A stretch of 64,000 bases of DNA from Homalodisca vitripennis. Its lineage: Eukaryota > Arthropoda > Insecta > Hemiptera > Cicadellidae. The stretch spans positions 2,006,501-2,070,500 of the forward strand of contig NC_060207.1 in the NCBI RefSeq assembly GCF_021130785.1. The letters run 5' to 3'. Every line of letters begins with the position of its first letter. Positions within the stretch are counted from its first letter, which is position 1. Below the pieces are notes generated by a model. That model did no database searches. It saw nothing but the letters and a program-made list of their open reading frames with translations, and was not told the origin of the DNA. Below are positions 10,522 to 19,300 of the stretch, one piece after another. The translations under genes were made by a program, and so were the position numbers.

Positions 10522-12117
10522 TCACCGTTCAGCGCAACTATTCACTGACTGACTACTCGAAGATATCCGGTCTACAAGCATCACAGAACATTTATTAGAA
10601 TTCAATAGCAAACCATGATCGTCTGACCATTTCTTTACACTCACTAAATCAGTACTGACATGACGGACAGCCTCAGCCGTTTCTGAGGGTTTAAAAGAAA
10701 TCAATAGTTGTGAATCATCCGCGTAGGAATGCAAAGAACAGTGACTTGAGTGATCTTTCAAATCTGCTGTGTATATAAGAAAGAGAATCGGTCCTAAGCA
10801 ACTGCCTTGAGGAACACCGACGAACCTAGGAAGTGCTGTCGATAACTTCCCGTTTACCTTTGTACGTTGCGTAGGCCCAGACAAATAAGATGAAAACCAT
10901 CTAACTGAGATATCATCAAACTGGTAAAATCTTAGCTTTGCTAGCAACAAATCAAAATTCACCGAGTCAAAGGCTTGGGAGAAGTCAAGGGAAGTAATCA
11001 TACTCTCTAGGCCCTTATCTTTAGCTGAAATAATTTCATCAATGACATTGAGAAGTGCTGAGCAAGTGCTAAAACCCTGCCTAAATCCTGACTGTGTTTC
11101 AGGAAGTAATCCTTCAGATTCCAAATATAAGACTAGTTGTTCTGCCACAACTTTTTCCAGTATTTTGGAGATGACAGGAAGGATTGAGATAGGTCGAAAG
11201 TCTGAAACTAAGGTAGGATTGAGATTCTTTGGCACAGGAACCACCACGCTCTGCTTCCAACTAGAAGGGAAATTGCCAGTTTTCAATGATACATTGACCA
11301 GGTGAGAAACTGCTCCAATGCAAAAGGGACTCAGGCCTCTAACCATTTTTATGGATATTCCATCCACACCAAATGCAGTACTTGTGATACTGTTCATCAA
11401 CTCCTTTACCTTACATTCAGATACAGGAGAAAAAGTGAAAGTAGAATCTATCCCTGCACATTTGTTACTGTTAAAGAATTTCAGTTTTTCCGTGCTCACT
11501 GTCCCGTTACAACCCATAGTTGAGAAGTAATGATTTAAATCTTCTAGTTCAACAGAATGGTCCTTTTCATCTACTGACCTCATCAAACCACCATCTCTTA
11601 AAGTAGCCCAGAAAGTTTTAGAGTTTTTTGTATTCAAAGTCTCAGTAAAATACTTCCTTTTCGCTGATCGTATGGCCACATTGAGTGCATTACGAGCCCT
11701 GCAGTATGCATTCCTACAAATCTGTGTTTTCAGAGACAAATAAGTATGTTTACAATTATTATTCTTTTTTGTAAGGTATGCTATGTTTGAATCTCTCCAA
11801 GGAGCTTTCTTTCTTGTTATTCTTTTTCTCACCAAGGGTGCACATTCATCAAACACTTGGACTATTTTTGATGTTAACACATTAGCGATATCATCCACGT
11901 TTCGATGAGTCATTATGTTATCCCAGTGTATATTGGAAGCAACATCAATAAGCGTATCACCGTCAAAATCTCTAAAATTCCTATATGTAATAAACTTTTC
12001 TTTGGATTTGGATTTTTTGCAAGGCACGTCACAGTAAGTCAACCTGTGGTCGGATATCTGAGGGCTGGGACACACACCTTTTGGCTCAGCAGACACAGCC
12101 TCATAAATTATTTTCAA
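10522..12117 (-). pseudogene. LINE A ORF2: endonuclease remnant plus reverse transcriptase
   Basis: A 531-codon frame. Residues 20-30 (QISDHRLTYCD) are the very end of an APE endonuclease (SDH motif); the upstream catalytic part is missing. Residues 105-170 are the linker (KKAPWRDSNI, SKTFWATLRDG). RT landmarks follow: GNFPSSWKQSVVVPVPK (281-297), SDFRPISILPVISKILEKVV (305-324), SGFRQGFSTCSALL (343-356), SLDFSQAFDSV (376-386, catalytic Asp378), GVPQGSCLGPILF (434-446) and SYADDSQLL (464-472, catalytic Asp pair). The RT core is therefore intact up to a TGA after residue 531. The annotated start is only the first Met in the open stretch and is not the element's real ORF2 start. Confidence 0.93.
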
Positions 12118-12129
12118 TGAGTGAAAAAT

Positions 12130-12843
12130 AAGTCATTTCCCTTCCGATTCAAGTGTGTCCCATCACGCGCTAGATGATGATATTTAACCACAGCGCTAGT
12201 GTCAAGGAACTCGACGTTGAAATTATTGCACATCAGCATTAGCTACTCATTAAAATAAAAAAAGGGCTTTCTGATTGATATCCTTCCTTGTCAGAACACT
12301 ATTTACAATTATGATAGAGTTTGGGAATTCTTGTTTTGCTGTACTCAACAGGTCAGCCATAGAGTGAAGCACCGTGCGCTTACCTTAACCACCATTATAC
12401 CCAGGCCCCCCATTATAACCATGAACAAGGTTATTTGTACCAACAAGAAGATATATTATTTTAGGTTGTGCAGATTTATATTTCCCAAGCTTATCTTTAA
12501 TATGAGAAATTTTAGCTCCCGGATTAATATCCACGATAGCCCCACCATCTGCACACCTCTTCCCTGAGTAACGCAGAAGTGAGTCCCCAATCAACAAAAC
12601 ATTAGACATAGGAGTTTCCTGAATCTTCTCATTTACTTGTATTGTATACTTTGGACCGCTTATGTCACTAGAAACCTTTACTCTTACATCTGAGTGCAGG
12701 ACATTGCGATGAGTAAAGGTTTCTTTACCCACTTTAGAACTACTTTGATTTAGTACATTCACAGAAACCCTAGGTTTGTTTTTTTTGTCGTATGAACGAC
12801 TTTTGTTGCCATTTACCAGATGAATTGCAAATTGTTGTATCAT
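12130..12843 (-). pseudogene. LINE A ORF1, C-terminal SGNH-hydrolase (esterase) domain
   Basis: SGNH/GDSL hydrolases act on ester bonds; in CR1/L2-type LINE ORF1 proteins such a domain is established. Here block I is NVLLIGDSLLRYSG (GDS at 12580-12588, nucleophile Ser), block III is LLVGTNNL (12430-12441, normally GTND), and block V is DGTHLN (12147-12164, catalytic Asp-His) within LARDGTHLNRKGNDLFF. Blocks I and III are in one frame that ends at 12385 after a short GYNGG duplication. The segment from GKRTVLHSMADLL to ALFLF and then block V lie in other frames, so at least two indels separate them. The frame overlaps the upstream protease ORF at 12770-12843; the crossover is the A8 run at 12779-12786. 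Confidence 0.85.
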
Positions 12844-14275
12844 TTATACAGGTACTCTCCAACTCAAGGGCTTGAAAACGGTTTGTAAATTTTACAATGT
12901 GGTTACTTGGGAGGGAATTAACATTTGTATTTTTGGTACGTATACTCTTAGGTTTTACTTTTACCCATTTCCCTGATTTTTTAGTTGGTGGAGCACCATC
13001 ACAATTGATATTGCTAGAACTTAAAACTTGGTCTATACTACGAACATTGACAGCGGATGGTGAACAGTTTGGGACATGATTGGGCCTTGCAGTGGTTGGC
13101 TCAGATGGAGCTACCTCAGACTTATTTCTTATCAAAAGGCCACTAGGACCGTCGACAAACAGTGCATACCAGTTACTGAACAAACTCCCAGCACTTGGCA
13201 TAGTTTTTTGGCAAAAGCCCTCGTTTATGAACTTTGCATTGACCAGTACACTTAGGCCACATTCATAACTATTTTTTTGTTGAGTGCAACTCAACTCATG
13301 GAAACTGTTTGCCTTGAAGCCCAGTTTAATTGTTACTGCTTTTGCAACTACTGAATTTATGCCAAGCAATGAATCCAGATGGTAAACCAAGTGACTAGAA
13401 ATGTCAACAAACAGCAAGCTCAAGTGCGAACCAGTATCTTGCTGTAAAGTAGCTGTGTTATTACTAACACACAAAAACGCATAATCAAAGCTGTTAAACA
13501 TAAGCTCACCTAAAAGAGCTTTTACATCATTACAAGTACCATGGTTTACAACCTGAGTTACAGAGGGACCCATAAAAACTACCCTGGATAAGCTGTCTTT
13601 GTTATTACTACTAAAAGACTGAAAGAAGGTATCGAGAATTGTGTCATCCACCCATATACTTTTAAGCCAGGATTTTTCCTCAGCTTCTTTAACTGAGGAT
13701 TTTAGATCAGTTACAAATCTAGTCAATTCTAGTTTTTGATTATTACTAACCGCAAGGTCTGACTTAAGTTTAGCAATAATTGAATCATTCTCGCCAACTA
13801 AAGACTGCAATGATAGACATTCATCAGACTTATTTTTTAATTTAGTTTTTACATCAGTAAGGCTAGTCAGCATTCCACTGTTATTTTTTAAAACAACGTC
13901 TTTTTCTTCACAGATGATATCCAGTTCGTTAAATGAAGCGTTGAGATCAGATTGCCGCTGTTGTTTTTCTCGTTCCAGTCGGGATTCGAGAGTCAAGATG
14001 TTGCACTGAAGGTCCTTAATAACTGCCCCAGAATTCTTTTCAGAAGCTAAAGCGTTGTTCAAACACTGAAGTAAGCTGGAGATATTCAGCTGAAGGTCTG
14101 ACAAAGTGATGTGAGGGTGATTAGCCTCTAACTTTTTCAAAACGAGGCAGATATTTGTGAGAAGAGTTTCTGTGTCAACGTCCAGATTGTCTGTGTTGGC
14201 AAACGCCTCCTCAATTTGATTGGATGCATAATTAGACATGCCCCGCGTTAACACCATTTTATTGTATTGACACAA
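12770..14275 (-). CDS. LINE A ORF1, N-terminal part: coiled coil plus Ulp1/SENP-like (C48) cysteine protease
   Basis: A 501-codon open frame. Residues about 1-80 are a helical N-terminus; about 85-200 form a long coiled coil rich in E, K, L and N, likely for trimer or oligomer assembly as in other LINE ORF1 proteins. Residues about 203-350 read as a Ulp1/SENP protease: SWLKSIWVDDTILDTFF (the W..D..I..F entry motif), H284 in SHLSLLFVD, D301 in YHLDSL, Q333 and C339 in TQQKNSYECGLSVLVNAK. The H-to-D spacing (17) and Q-to-C spacing (6) equal those of SENP8 and yeast Ulp1. Residues about 380-460 are a polar, basic linker (TKKSGKWVKVKPKS). Likely substrates would be ubiquitin-like conjugates or the element polyprotein; this is inference. 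The frame stops just after an A8 run, and the SGNH domain follows in the next frame. ATG at 14275 or the internal MVLTRG/MSNYAS Mets could be the start. Confidence 0.85.
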   Translation of the reverse strand: MCQYNKMVLTRGMSNYASNQIEEAFANTDNLDVDTETLLTNICLVLKKLEANHPHITLSDLQLNISSLLQCLNNALASEKNSGAVIKDLQCNILTLESRLEREKQQRQSDLNASFNELDIICEEKDVVLKNNSGMLTSLTDVKTKLKNKSDECLSLQSLVGENDSIIAKLKSDLAVSNNQKLELTRFVTDLKSSVKEAEEKSWLKSIWVDDTILDTFFQSFSSNNKDSLSRVVFMGPSVTQVVNHGTCNDVKALLGELMFNSFDYAFLCVSNNTATLQQDTGSHLSLLFVDISSHLVYHLDSLLGINSVVAKAVTIKLGFKANSFHELSCTQQKNSYECGLSVLVNAKFINEGFCQKTMPSAGSLFSNWYALFVDGPSGLLIRNKSEVAPSEPTTARPNHVPNCSPSAVNVRSIDQVLSSSNINCDGAPPTKKSGKWVKVKPKSIRTKNTNVNSLPSNHIVKFTNRFQALELESTCINDTTICNSSGKWQQKSFIRQKKQT

Positions 14276-14475
14276 ACACTTTAACTATCGTAACAACAAT
14301 TCTCCTCTGAGTGAGGGACAGGAAGCCGCCAAACAAGCAGGTATTAGTATTACAGCAAAGAAGTTGAAGGCGTAATCAAAATCACTCGCAGCGGCCAGAA
14401 TGTCTATTAGACGTCGATATATGACGAGCTGCAATCCGCACGCCGCATGGGTAGGTAGGTTGCGGCCAAGAAATT
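14276..14475 (-). other. Probable LINE A 5' UTR
   Basis: GC-richer than the flanks (GCGGCCAGAATGTC, GACGTCGATATATGACGAGC, CCGCACGCCGCATGG). It contains a partial internal echo: GCAAAGAAGTTGAAGGC at 14352-14370 and GCCAAGAAATTGAAGGC at 14464-14480. Internal promoter activity would be expected for a LINE, but none was shown. The boundary is a guess from composition. Confidence 0.45.
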
Positions 14476-14480
14476 GAAGG

Positions 14481-14503
14481 CTCTCTAATAAAGTATTAGA
14501 GAG
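14481..14503. other. Perfect 10-bp hairpin at the LINE A 5' edge
   Basis: CTCTCTAATA and TATTAGAGAG flank the loop AAG. It lies where GC-rich LINE sequence gives way to AT-rich repeats. Confidence 0.6.
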
Positions 14504-14549
14504 TAATAAATATACTTAGATAAAAAATGTGTATAACAAAAAATATTAC

Positions 14550-14785
14550 AGTGTTAAAATTCGGTTTAAAAACTATAAATATAACAAAGTTAAAATTCAG
14601 GTCAACAACTATTAAAAATAATAAATATAACAAGGTTTAAATTCGGGTTAAAAACTATGAAGAATAATAAATATAACAAATTTAAAATTCAGGTTAAAAA
14701 CTATAAATATAACAAAGTTAAAATTCAGGTCAACAAGTATTAAAAATAATAAATATAACAAGGTTTAAATTCGGGTTAAAAACTG
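14550..14785. repeat. AT-rich tandem repeat, about 64 bp subunits in a 128 bp period
   Basis: The string AAAATTCAGGTCAACAAC with following TATTAAAAATAATAAATATA recurs about 128 bp apart (near 14593 and 14721). A related half-unit (TTAAATTCGGGTTAAAAACT) recurs between them. About 3.5 half-units are visible. Confidence 0.8.
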
Positions 14786-14849
14786 ATTAAATAAACGTTC
14801 CTTTGATTGTTTATTTTAAAACAATCAATTTATTTATTATTTGCGGATG

Positions 14850-14940
14850 CAAAAAGTATTCGCCCTGCCGTGGATCCGATCCAAGGTCCGTTGTTGCTTA
14901 TATGTCACAGTCTGAAGCGGTGTCACTGAGCTATAAGTGC
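14850..14940 (-). mobile_element. tRNA-derived SINE-like promoter (A and B boxes)
   Basis: On the minus strand the sequence reads TATAGCTCAGTGACA (A-box-like, about 14920-14934). About 45-50 bases later comes GGATCGGATCC (B-box-like, 14872-14882; consensus GGTTCGAATCC). Order and spacing fit a tRNA with a long variable arm or a diverged SINE head. Downstream on that strand is an AT-rich stretch (AATAATAAATAAATTG) that could be a SINE tail. No clean cloverleaf could be drawn by eye, so a functional tRNA is unlikely. Confidence 0.42.
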
Positions 14941-15625
14941 TTGCAAGAGATACTGAAGGCACTGGTACTTGAGCCGCGCAGATGTTCGAACAGCGAGCGA
15001 TGGGACGTGCTTATTGACATGTGCTTGTCTTGGTTAGCTTGTATTGAGGTTATGTCGTATCTACGACTATCGCCTTTACTCACTCAAATGTTCCAAAATG
15101 TCACTCTAATGCACTATAGACTTGTGAGCAAATAAATTGAGGTGTAGTAGATTAAACAAGAAACATATACAGCAAAAATATGGAAAACTTGAGGCTATAT
15201 TGAAGTACAGGAGGTGTACACTAGGGGTGACACTGACACTGAACCGCTCGCTGACAGACTCGTGTGGACACTGGTCTTACAAAACAAGATAAGGAATGAA
15301 AGTACAATACTGGTGAAAGTGATAAGATAGGGAATAAAAGCATTGATAAAGGATGTGACCATTAATCCGTAACTAGCATCCACAAAATTATTTTAAACTG
15401 CTTTATTTTTTTGTAAACTTCAATTCCTTGTTTTATGAGGCATTTTATAAAACATAAAAATTAAGTACAGTTGTTATTAAATTGCTTTAATCTTTTTGTA
15501 GCTTGCGTGGTTTTAATATTCAAACCGATAAAAGTAGATAACAGAATACTATGGTCATATGGCATACCAATTTAAGGTCTATTAAATGGCAAAGTTTTTA
15601 ATATGACTTGACACATTCTTGTGTA
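14941..15625. other. Unassigned sequence
   Basis: No gene recognised. 15577-15600 (GGTCTATTAAATGGCAAAGT region) is an imperfect inverted copy of 15679-15703 (ACTTTGCCATTTGAATCGACC). The repeat at 15626 may therefore have a nested or older partner here. Confidence 0.45.
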
Positions 15626-15983
15626 CAGGGTGTGGTAAAAAGATGGGGTTCAATGATATTTCAGTTTTTCTTAAACTTAGCAACTTTGCCATTTGAATCG
15701 ACCTGAAGCTTAATTTTCTTTTCTTACCGTTTGAACCGATAACTTTTTCAAGTTGAAAATTTAACGGAGAATCTAAAAATGATGTAGTTTGCTCACATAT
15801 GTACTTTGCTGAGAAATATCAGATTTACGTACAAAAACACGGGTTTTTTAGAAAAACTGAAAATAATTCATTTCAGATCTAATTTTTGGAGTTAGACTTT
15901 TTTATAACCACCATTGTATCACATTTACATTGCATTATAACCCAAAAAATTTTGTCACACCAATAGCCACTCACGCTGTATAC
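15626..15983 (-). mobile_element. MITE-like repeat with CAGGGTG ends
   Basis: The left end reads TACAGGGTGTGGTAAAAAGA. The right end, read inward on the minus strand, is TACAGCGTGAGTGGCTATTG, so both ends share TACAGSGTG. The right 160 bp is the inverted counterpart of 9421-9582. CAGTTTTTCT occurs near both ends in opposite orientations. About 358 bp with no coding capacity: a small non-autonomous element is the simplest reading. Confidence 0.6.
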
Positions 15984-16600
15984 TGGATTAGATGCAAAAT
16001 GAGTTAAATGTCTCTAACATTTTTCTTCAAATTTTGGAAACAACTTATTTTAGTTATAAAAATACAATTTTTATTACCCTCATTACGCAAAAATATTAAT
16101 GTTGCATTGAACTTAATAACACATACGGACCTAACATTCTGTCATATTTAATTGTGTAGTTTGTTTTTTAACAGGTACCACTAGTCTCCATGACTGTAAG
16201 GGATAATATAGGTATACATGTGAATAAAATGAATTACTATATCAGCTGCTCTTGTCACGTCTATTGCATTATACTAACATAAAATTGTAGTTATAAAACA
16301 TCTAGTCTGTCTCTCACAGGAAGCCCTCGAGGGTATCTTGGGTCAATTAGTTCTGGCAATATGCATTTGTAGTAAACAGTTAAAAGTGGAATATTAATTT
16401 AAAATGTTAAAATTTGAATTCCTTTATTTTGTAATGGATAATAGCTGCTCATGTAATGAGATTTGTTTAACAATCAAATGAAGCAATCATACATTAAGTC
16501 AAATAAAAGCTATTATAATTAGACTATAATATTGCACTAAACAAAATACCTCATAATGAGGTATGTCACTCATATTTTGAAAATATTGATGATATGAAGA
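15984..16600. other. Unassigned AT-rich sequence with a possible short terminal exon
   Basis: Mostly AT-rich. At 16304-16397 a pyrimidine-rich CTGTCTCTCACAG precedes a short frame EALEGILGQLVLAICICSK ending at TAA (16395-16397). It looks like a 3' splice site plus last exon, but it is too short to identify. Confidence 0.3.
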
Positions 16601-16606
16601 TGTATA

Positions 16607-16800
16607 TCAGAGCTTCCATACGACACGATCATTCATAGCATGGGCGCGCGCAACGGTGGCGCGTAAGTAGTGTTTCGTCCATGGCCGTTGGAAAGACCCG
16701 GCGCGGCGCGTTCCTTTGACACCGCCGCCCGTGAGCTCAGTGGCGCCTGTAATCCTATGTGATCCTATCCTTTCACACTGATCGGATGACGAATAAATAA
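16607..16800. other. GC-rich patch, possible short repeat
   Basis: Contains GGGCGCGCGCAACGGTGGCG, ACCCGGCGCGGCGCGTTCC and GTGAGCTCAGTGGCGCC, the last resembling a pol III A box. No matching B box was found. It differs sharply in composition from its AT-rich neighbours. The open frame on the minus strand is not protein-like to my eye. Confidence 0.35.
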
Positions 16801-16964
16801 AAATATTGTAGTTCATACTTTATACATACTTGTTCATAATACATTATTATTTAAAAACAAAATATTGACTACAATTTTTCATTTGTGCAAGACTTGATTA
16901 TTAATGTATGAATATATATTATAAATCAACAAATTGAAGGAACACCAACACTGAAAGGCCACAC

Positions 16965-17100
16965 GTTATAACCTAGCGAAAGCGGGTGAGGGGAAATATC
17001 CAGCAGGTAGTGGTGGGAGAGTTGCCTACAGTTTCCGGCTGTAGCCGCCACGCGCGCCACCTGACAGAGCGTTGAATAGTGCTTGCAGAACTTTCATGTC
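16965..17100. other. GC-rich patch
   Basis: Contains ACCTAGCGAAAGCGGGTGAG, GTTTCCGGCTGTAGCCGCC and ACGCGCGCCACCTGACAG. It could be the head of a short repeat. No coding or RNA identity was recognised. Confidence 0.3.
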
Positions 17101-17722
17101 CGCCTTATTGTACCTTAACTTCAGAACTTTTTAATAAACCGTTTGCAGTTTTACTTTTACTATATTTCAATCTACGAATGTCTGTATTTTATTCTTTAAT
17201 AAAAATTCTTGTTTTTATTTTATGAAACGTTGAAAATACCCTTTTTTAAAAAACTTTCCACCTGATGTGCAGCTTAAGTTGAATCGAAATTGAAATTTCA
17301 AAAACTAATGCATGTATACGAATATTTGGTTACGTAAATTACATGAACATGTTTGTAATAGCTCAAAAAATGGGCCTACAATGAGGCAGATTCAAAACCC
17401 TTGCATCAGCGTTCACCAGAGTGGTAGAGCGCAACCTTAATTTGTTTGCAATTTTATGTTTTGGTGTTAATTACTAAAGTAATTTTATATTATAAATATA
17501 AAATTGTGGTCCTATGATTTCTAAATTTTTTGTACAATAATGGAAATAAAGATGTTTTTTTTATTTTTATTTTTTTTATTTTGTTGAGGATTCTTTAAGT
17601 GCAGTTAAATAAATGAAAAACTCTAACAGACAGGATATGTATTTTATGTACGAGAACAACAGAAAAAAGTAACTAGTAGCACTGTTAACCCTCCAACTGT
17701 CTGTTAGACTATAGTTTTGTAC
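17101..17722. other. Unassigned AT-rich sequence
   Basis: Includes T-rich simple sequence around 17552-17582. No gene recognised. Confidence 0.5.
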
Positions 17723-17833
17723 AGGGACATTTTTCCCAAGGAAATTAAAGTCTCTCGTGTCTGTCCGTATTTTAAGAAAGGCCCTAAAGACAAACCAGAA
17801 AGTTTCCGTCCAGTTTTAAATCATTCTCTATGA
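17723..17833 (+). pseudogene. Short LINE reverse transcriptase scrap
   Basis: A frame too short for standard ORF lists reads DIFPKEIKVSRVCPYFKKG and then PKDKPESFRPV before TGA at 17831-17833. This matches RT motifs 1-2 of APE-type LINEs (G.FP...K...V.P.FKKG....NYRPI). The preceding 'ACAGGGACATTTTTCCC' is part of the same motif. Nothing before or after continues the RT, so this is a relic of about 110 bp. It resembles the equivalent parts of LINE B and C but is not identical to either. Confidence 0.65.
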
Positions 17834-19009
17834 TCAGGTTAGTAGATATTTTTATAGTTATTTTTTACAATTATTAGCATTTTAGGAGTTCCTGGTACCA
17901 TTATAAACAAGTGTCAAAAAATGTTTCTCTGATCCTAAAATAGTCAAAATTTAATATTACTCGAATTTAGGACAAAAATTAACTACATTAATGCTTTCAT
18001 AACTCATATAATCCATTTCGATTTAGATTATATGAACACTTCTTAAAGGACCGAAGATATTATTGATAACTGGAACATGAAACATGATAGAAAAGGCACA
18101 TAGGTAATGTAGTAAATTTTCCAAATATTATTACTTAAGAAACTCAGATGGGATTTGTACACCGAGGGCCTATTCATCGGGGTGGTCATGGATAGTGTTA
18201 AACTGTAGAACCGATCGTGGTCGGAGATAGTTTAGCATAGGCCTTCATATAGGCCTACTACATTTTCGAATCTTGTAACTATAAAAAATAGTAGTATCCT
18301 TGCTAATTGCATTGAATTCCAAACAACATGATATTTAACGATATTATTGATTTTTTACATTCATTTATTTTTTTATGTATTTGTATTGTGTAAGGTCACG
18401 ATTTAAGATGGTTGTGAAGTCTTAAATCGAGGCATGTACGGATTTTTTCCTACACATGATTCTTTATTCTTACACAGTACGCATATTTCTGTTGTTGGCC
18501 AAAATAATTATGTAGTAAAAACGATAAATTCTAATCTTCATGTTTTACTTCTAACCGTTCTTATATATACTCATTTTTATATTAAACGTTATATATAATT
18601 GGCTTCATTTAGTTCGTAGTATGAATAAGTTGAAAATATTTTGTCAATTATTCAAATTCTCATGTTAGTTTGGTTTTAGATTGTTTTTAATGTATAAAAT
18701 ACTGAGGATTGTGATTTTATGGAAATTTACGCATGTGTTGTAGTTGAAAAAGAGATAAATTTATAAATCTGTCAAACTGGAGTATTATTATTTCAAAATT
18801 GCTGAATTAATTCTTAGTCGGGTGTAAAGTAGTATATAATACAAGCATTAAATATTTTTACAGGCGAAAATTATGTTAATATTATACAGACAAACAAATA
18901 TTTTTGAGACCTTAAATATTTTTAAATAAAGCTTGATTGATGAACACTATTTTTACTTTTTGAATTAACAAATAAATATTTTTCAATCGATTATAGCTTA
19001 TTTATAAAC
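17834..19009. other. Unassigned AT-rich sequence
   Basis: No coding, RNA or repeat feature recognised. The palindromic phrase GTAGGCCTATATGAAGGCCTATGC (complement, around 18235-18258) is a minor local symmetry. Confidence 0.5.
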
Positions 19010-19300
19010 AGTATAGTGACACACGGCCGGCCTAATGCCTGACGTTCTACAGTATAGCAACACACGGCCGGCCTAAAGCCTGACGTTCTACAGTATAGCG
19101 ACACATGGCCGGCCTAAAGCCTGACGTTCTACAGTATAGCGACACACGGCCGGCCTAAAGCCTGACGTTCTACAGTATAGCGACACATGGCCGGCCTAAA
19201 GCCTGACGTTCTACAGTATAGCGACACACGGCCGGCCTAAAGCCTGACGTTCTACAGTATAGCGACACACGGCCGGCCTAATGCCTAACGTTCCACAGTG
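19010..19300. repeat. 41-bp tandem repeat, seven copies, with GGCCGGCC palindrome
   Basis: Unit anchor AGTATAGCGACACACGGCC, then GGCCTAAAGCCTGACGTTCT. Copies start at 19010, 19051, 19092 and every 41 bp after. Differences are single bases (TGG for CGG, AAG/ATG). The first and last copies are the most diverged (AATGCC in place of AAAGCC). The 8-bp palindrome GGCCGGCC is present in every unit. Strong GC contrast with the AT-rich flanks. Confidence 0.97.

Larger units (their letters stand above)
9712..14475 (-). mobile_element. LINE A: APE-type non-LTR retrotransposon with Ulp1-protease and SGNH-esterase ORF1
   Basis: Nearly full-length two-ORF LINE, reading right to left. Order: 5' region (about 14475-14276), ORF1 (coiled coil, Ulp1-like protease, basic linker, SGNH esterase; 14275 to about 12130), remnant of the endonuclease end (12117-12040), reverse transcriptase (to 10522) and C-terminal region (to 9888), then a 3' UTR with AATAAA (complement of 9733-9738) and a (TTTA)n-type simple tail at 9717-9732. 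The SGNH esterase in ORF1 and the RT motifs place it in the broad CR1/L2/Jockey assemblage. Most of the endonuclease has been deleted, and one stop plus frameshifts disrupt ORF2, so the copy is dead. The 5' boundary is approximate. Confidence 0.88.

Noticed and set aside
11042..12120. Plus-strand frames of 70-87 codons
   Set aside because: Shadows on the opposite strand of the LINE A reverse transcriptase.
12897..13268. Plus-strand frames of about 60 codons
   Set aside because: Shadows on the opposite strand of the LINE A ORF1 protease region.
16730..16780. tRNA or SINE head at GTGAGCTCAGTGGCGCC
   Set aside because: A-box-like text only; no B box at proper spacing and no cloverleaf.
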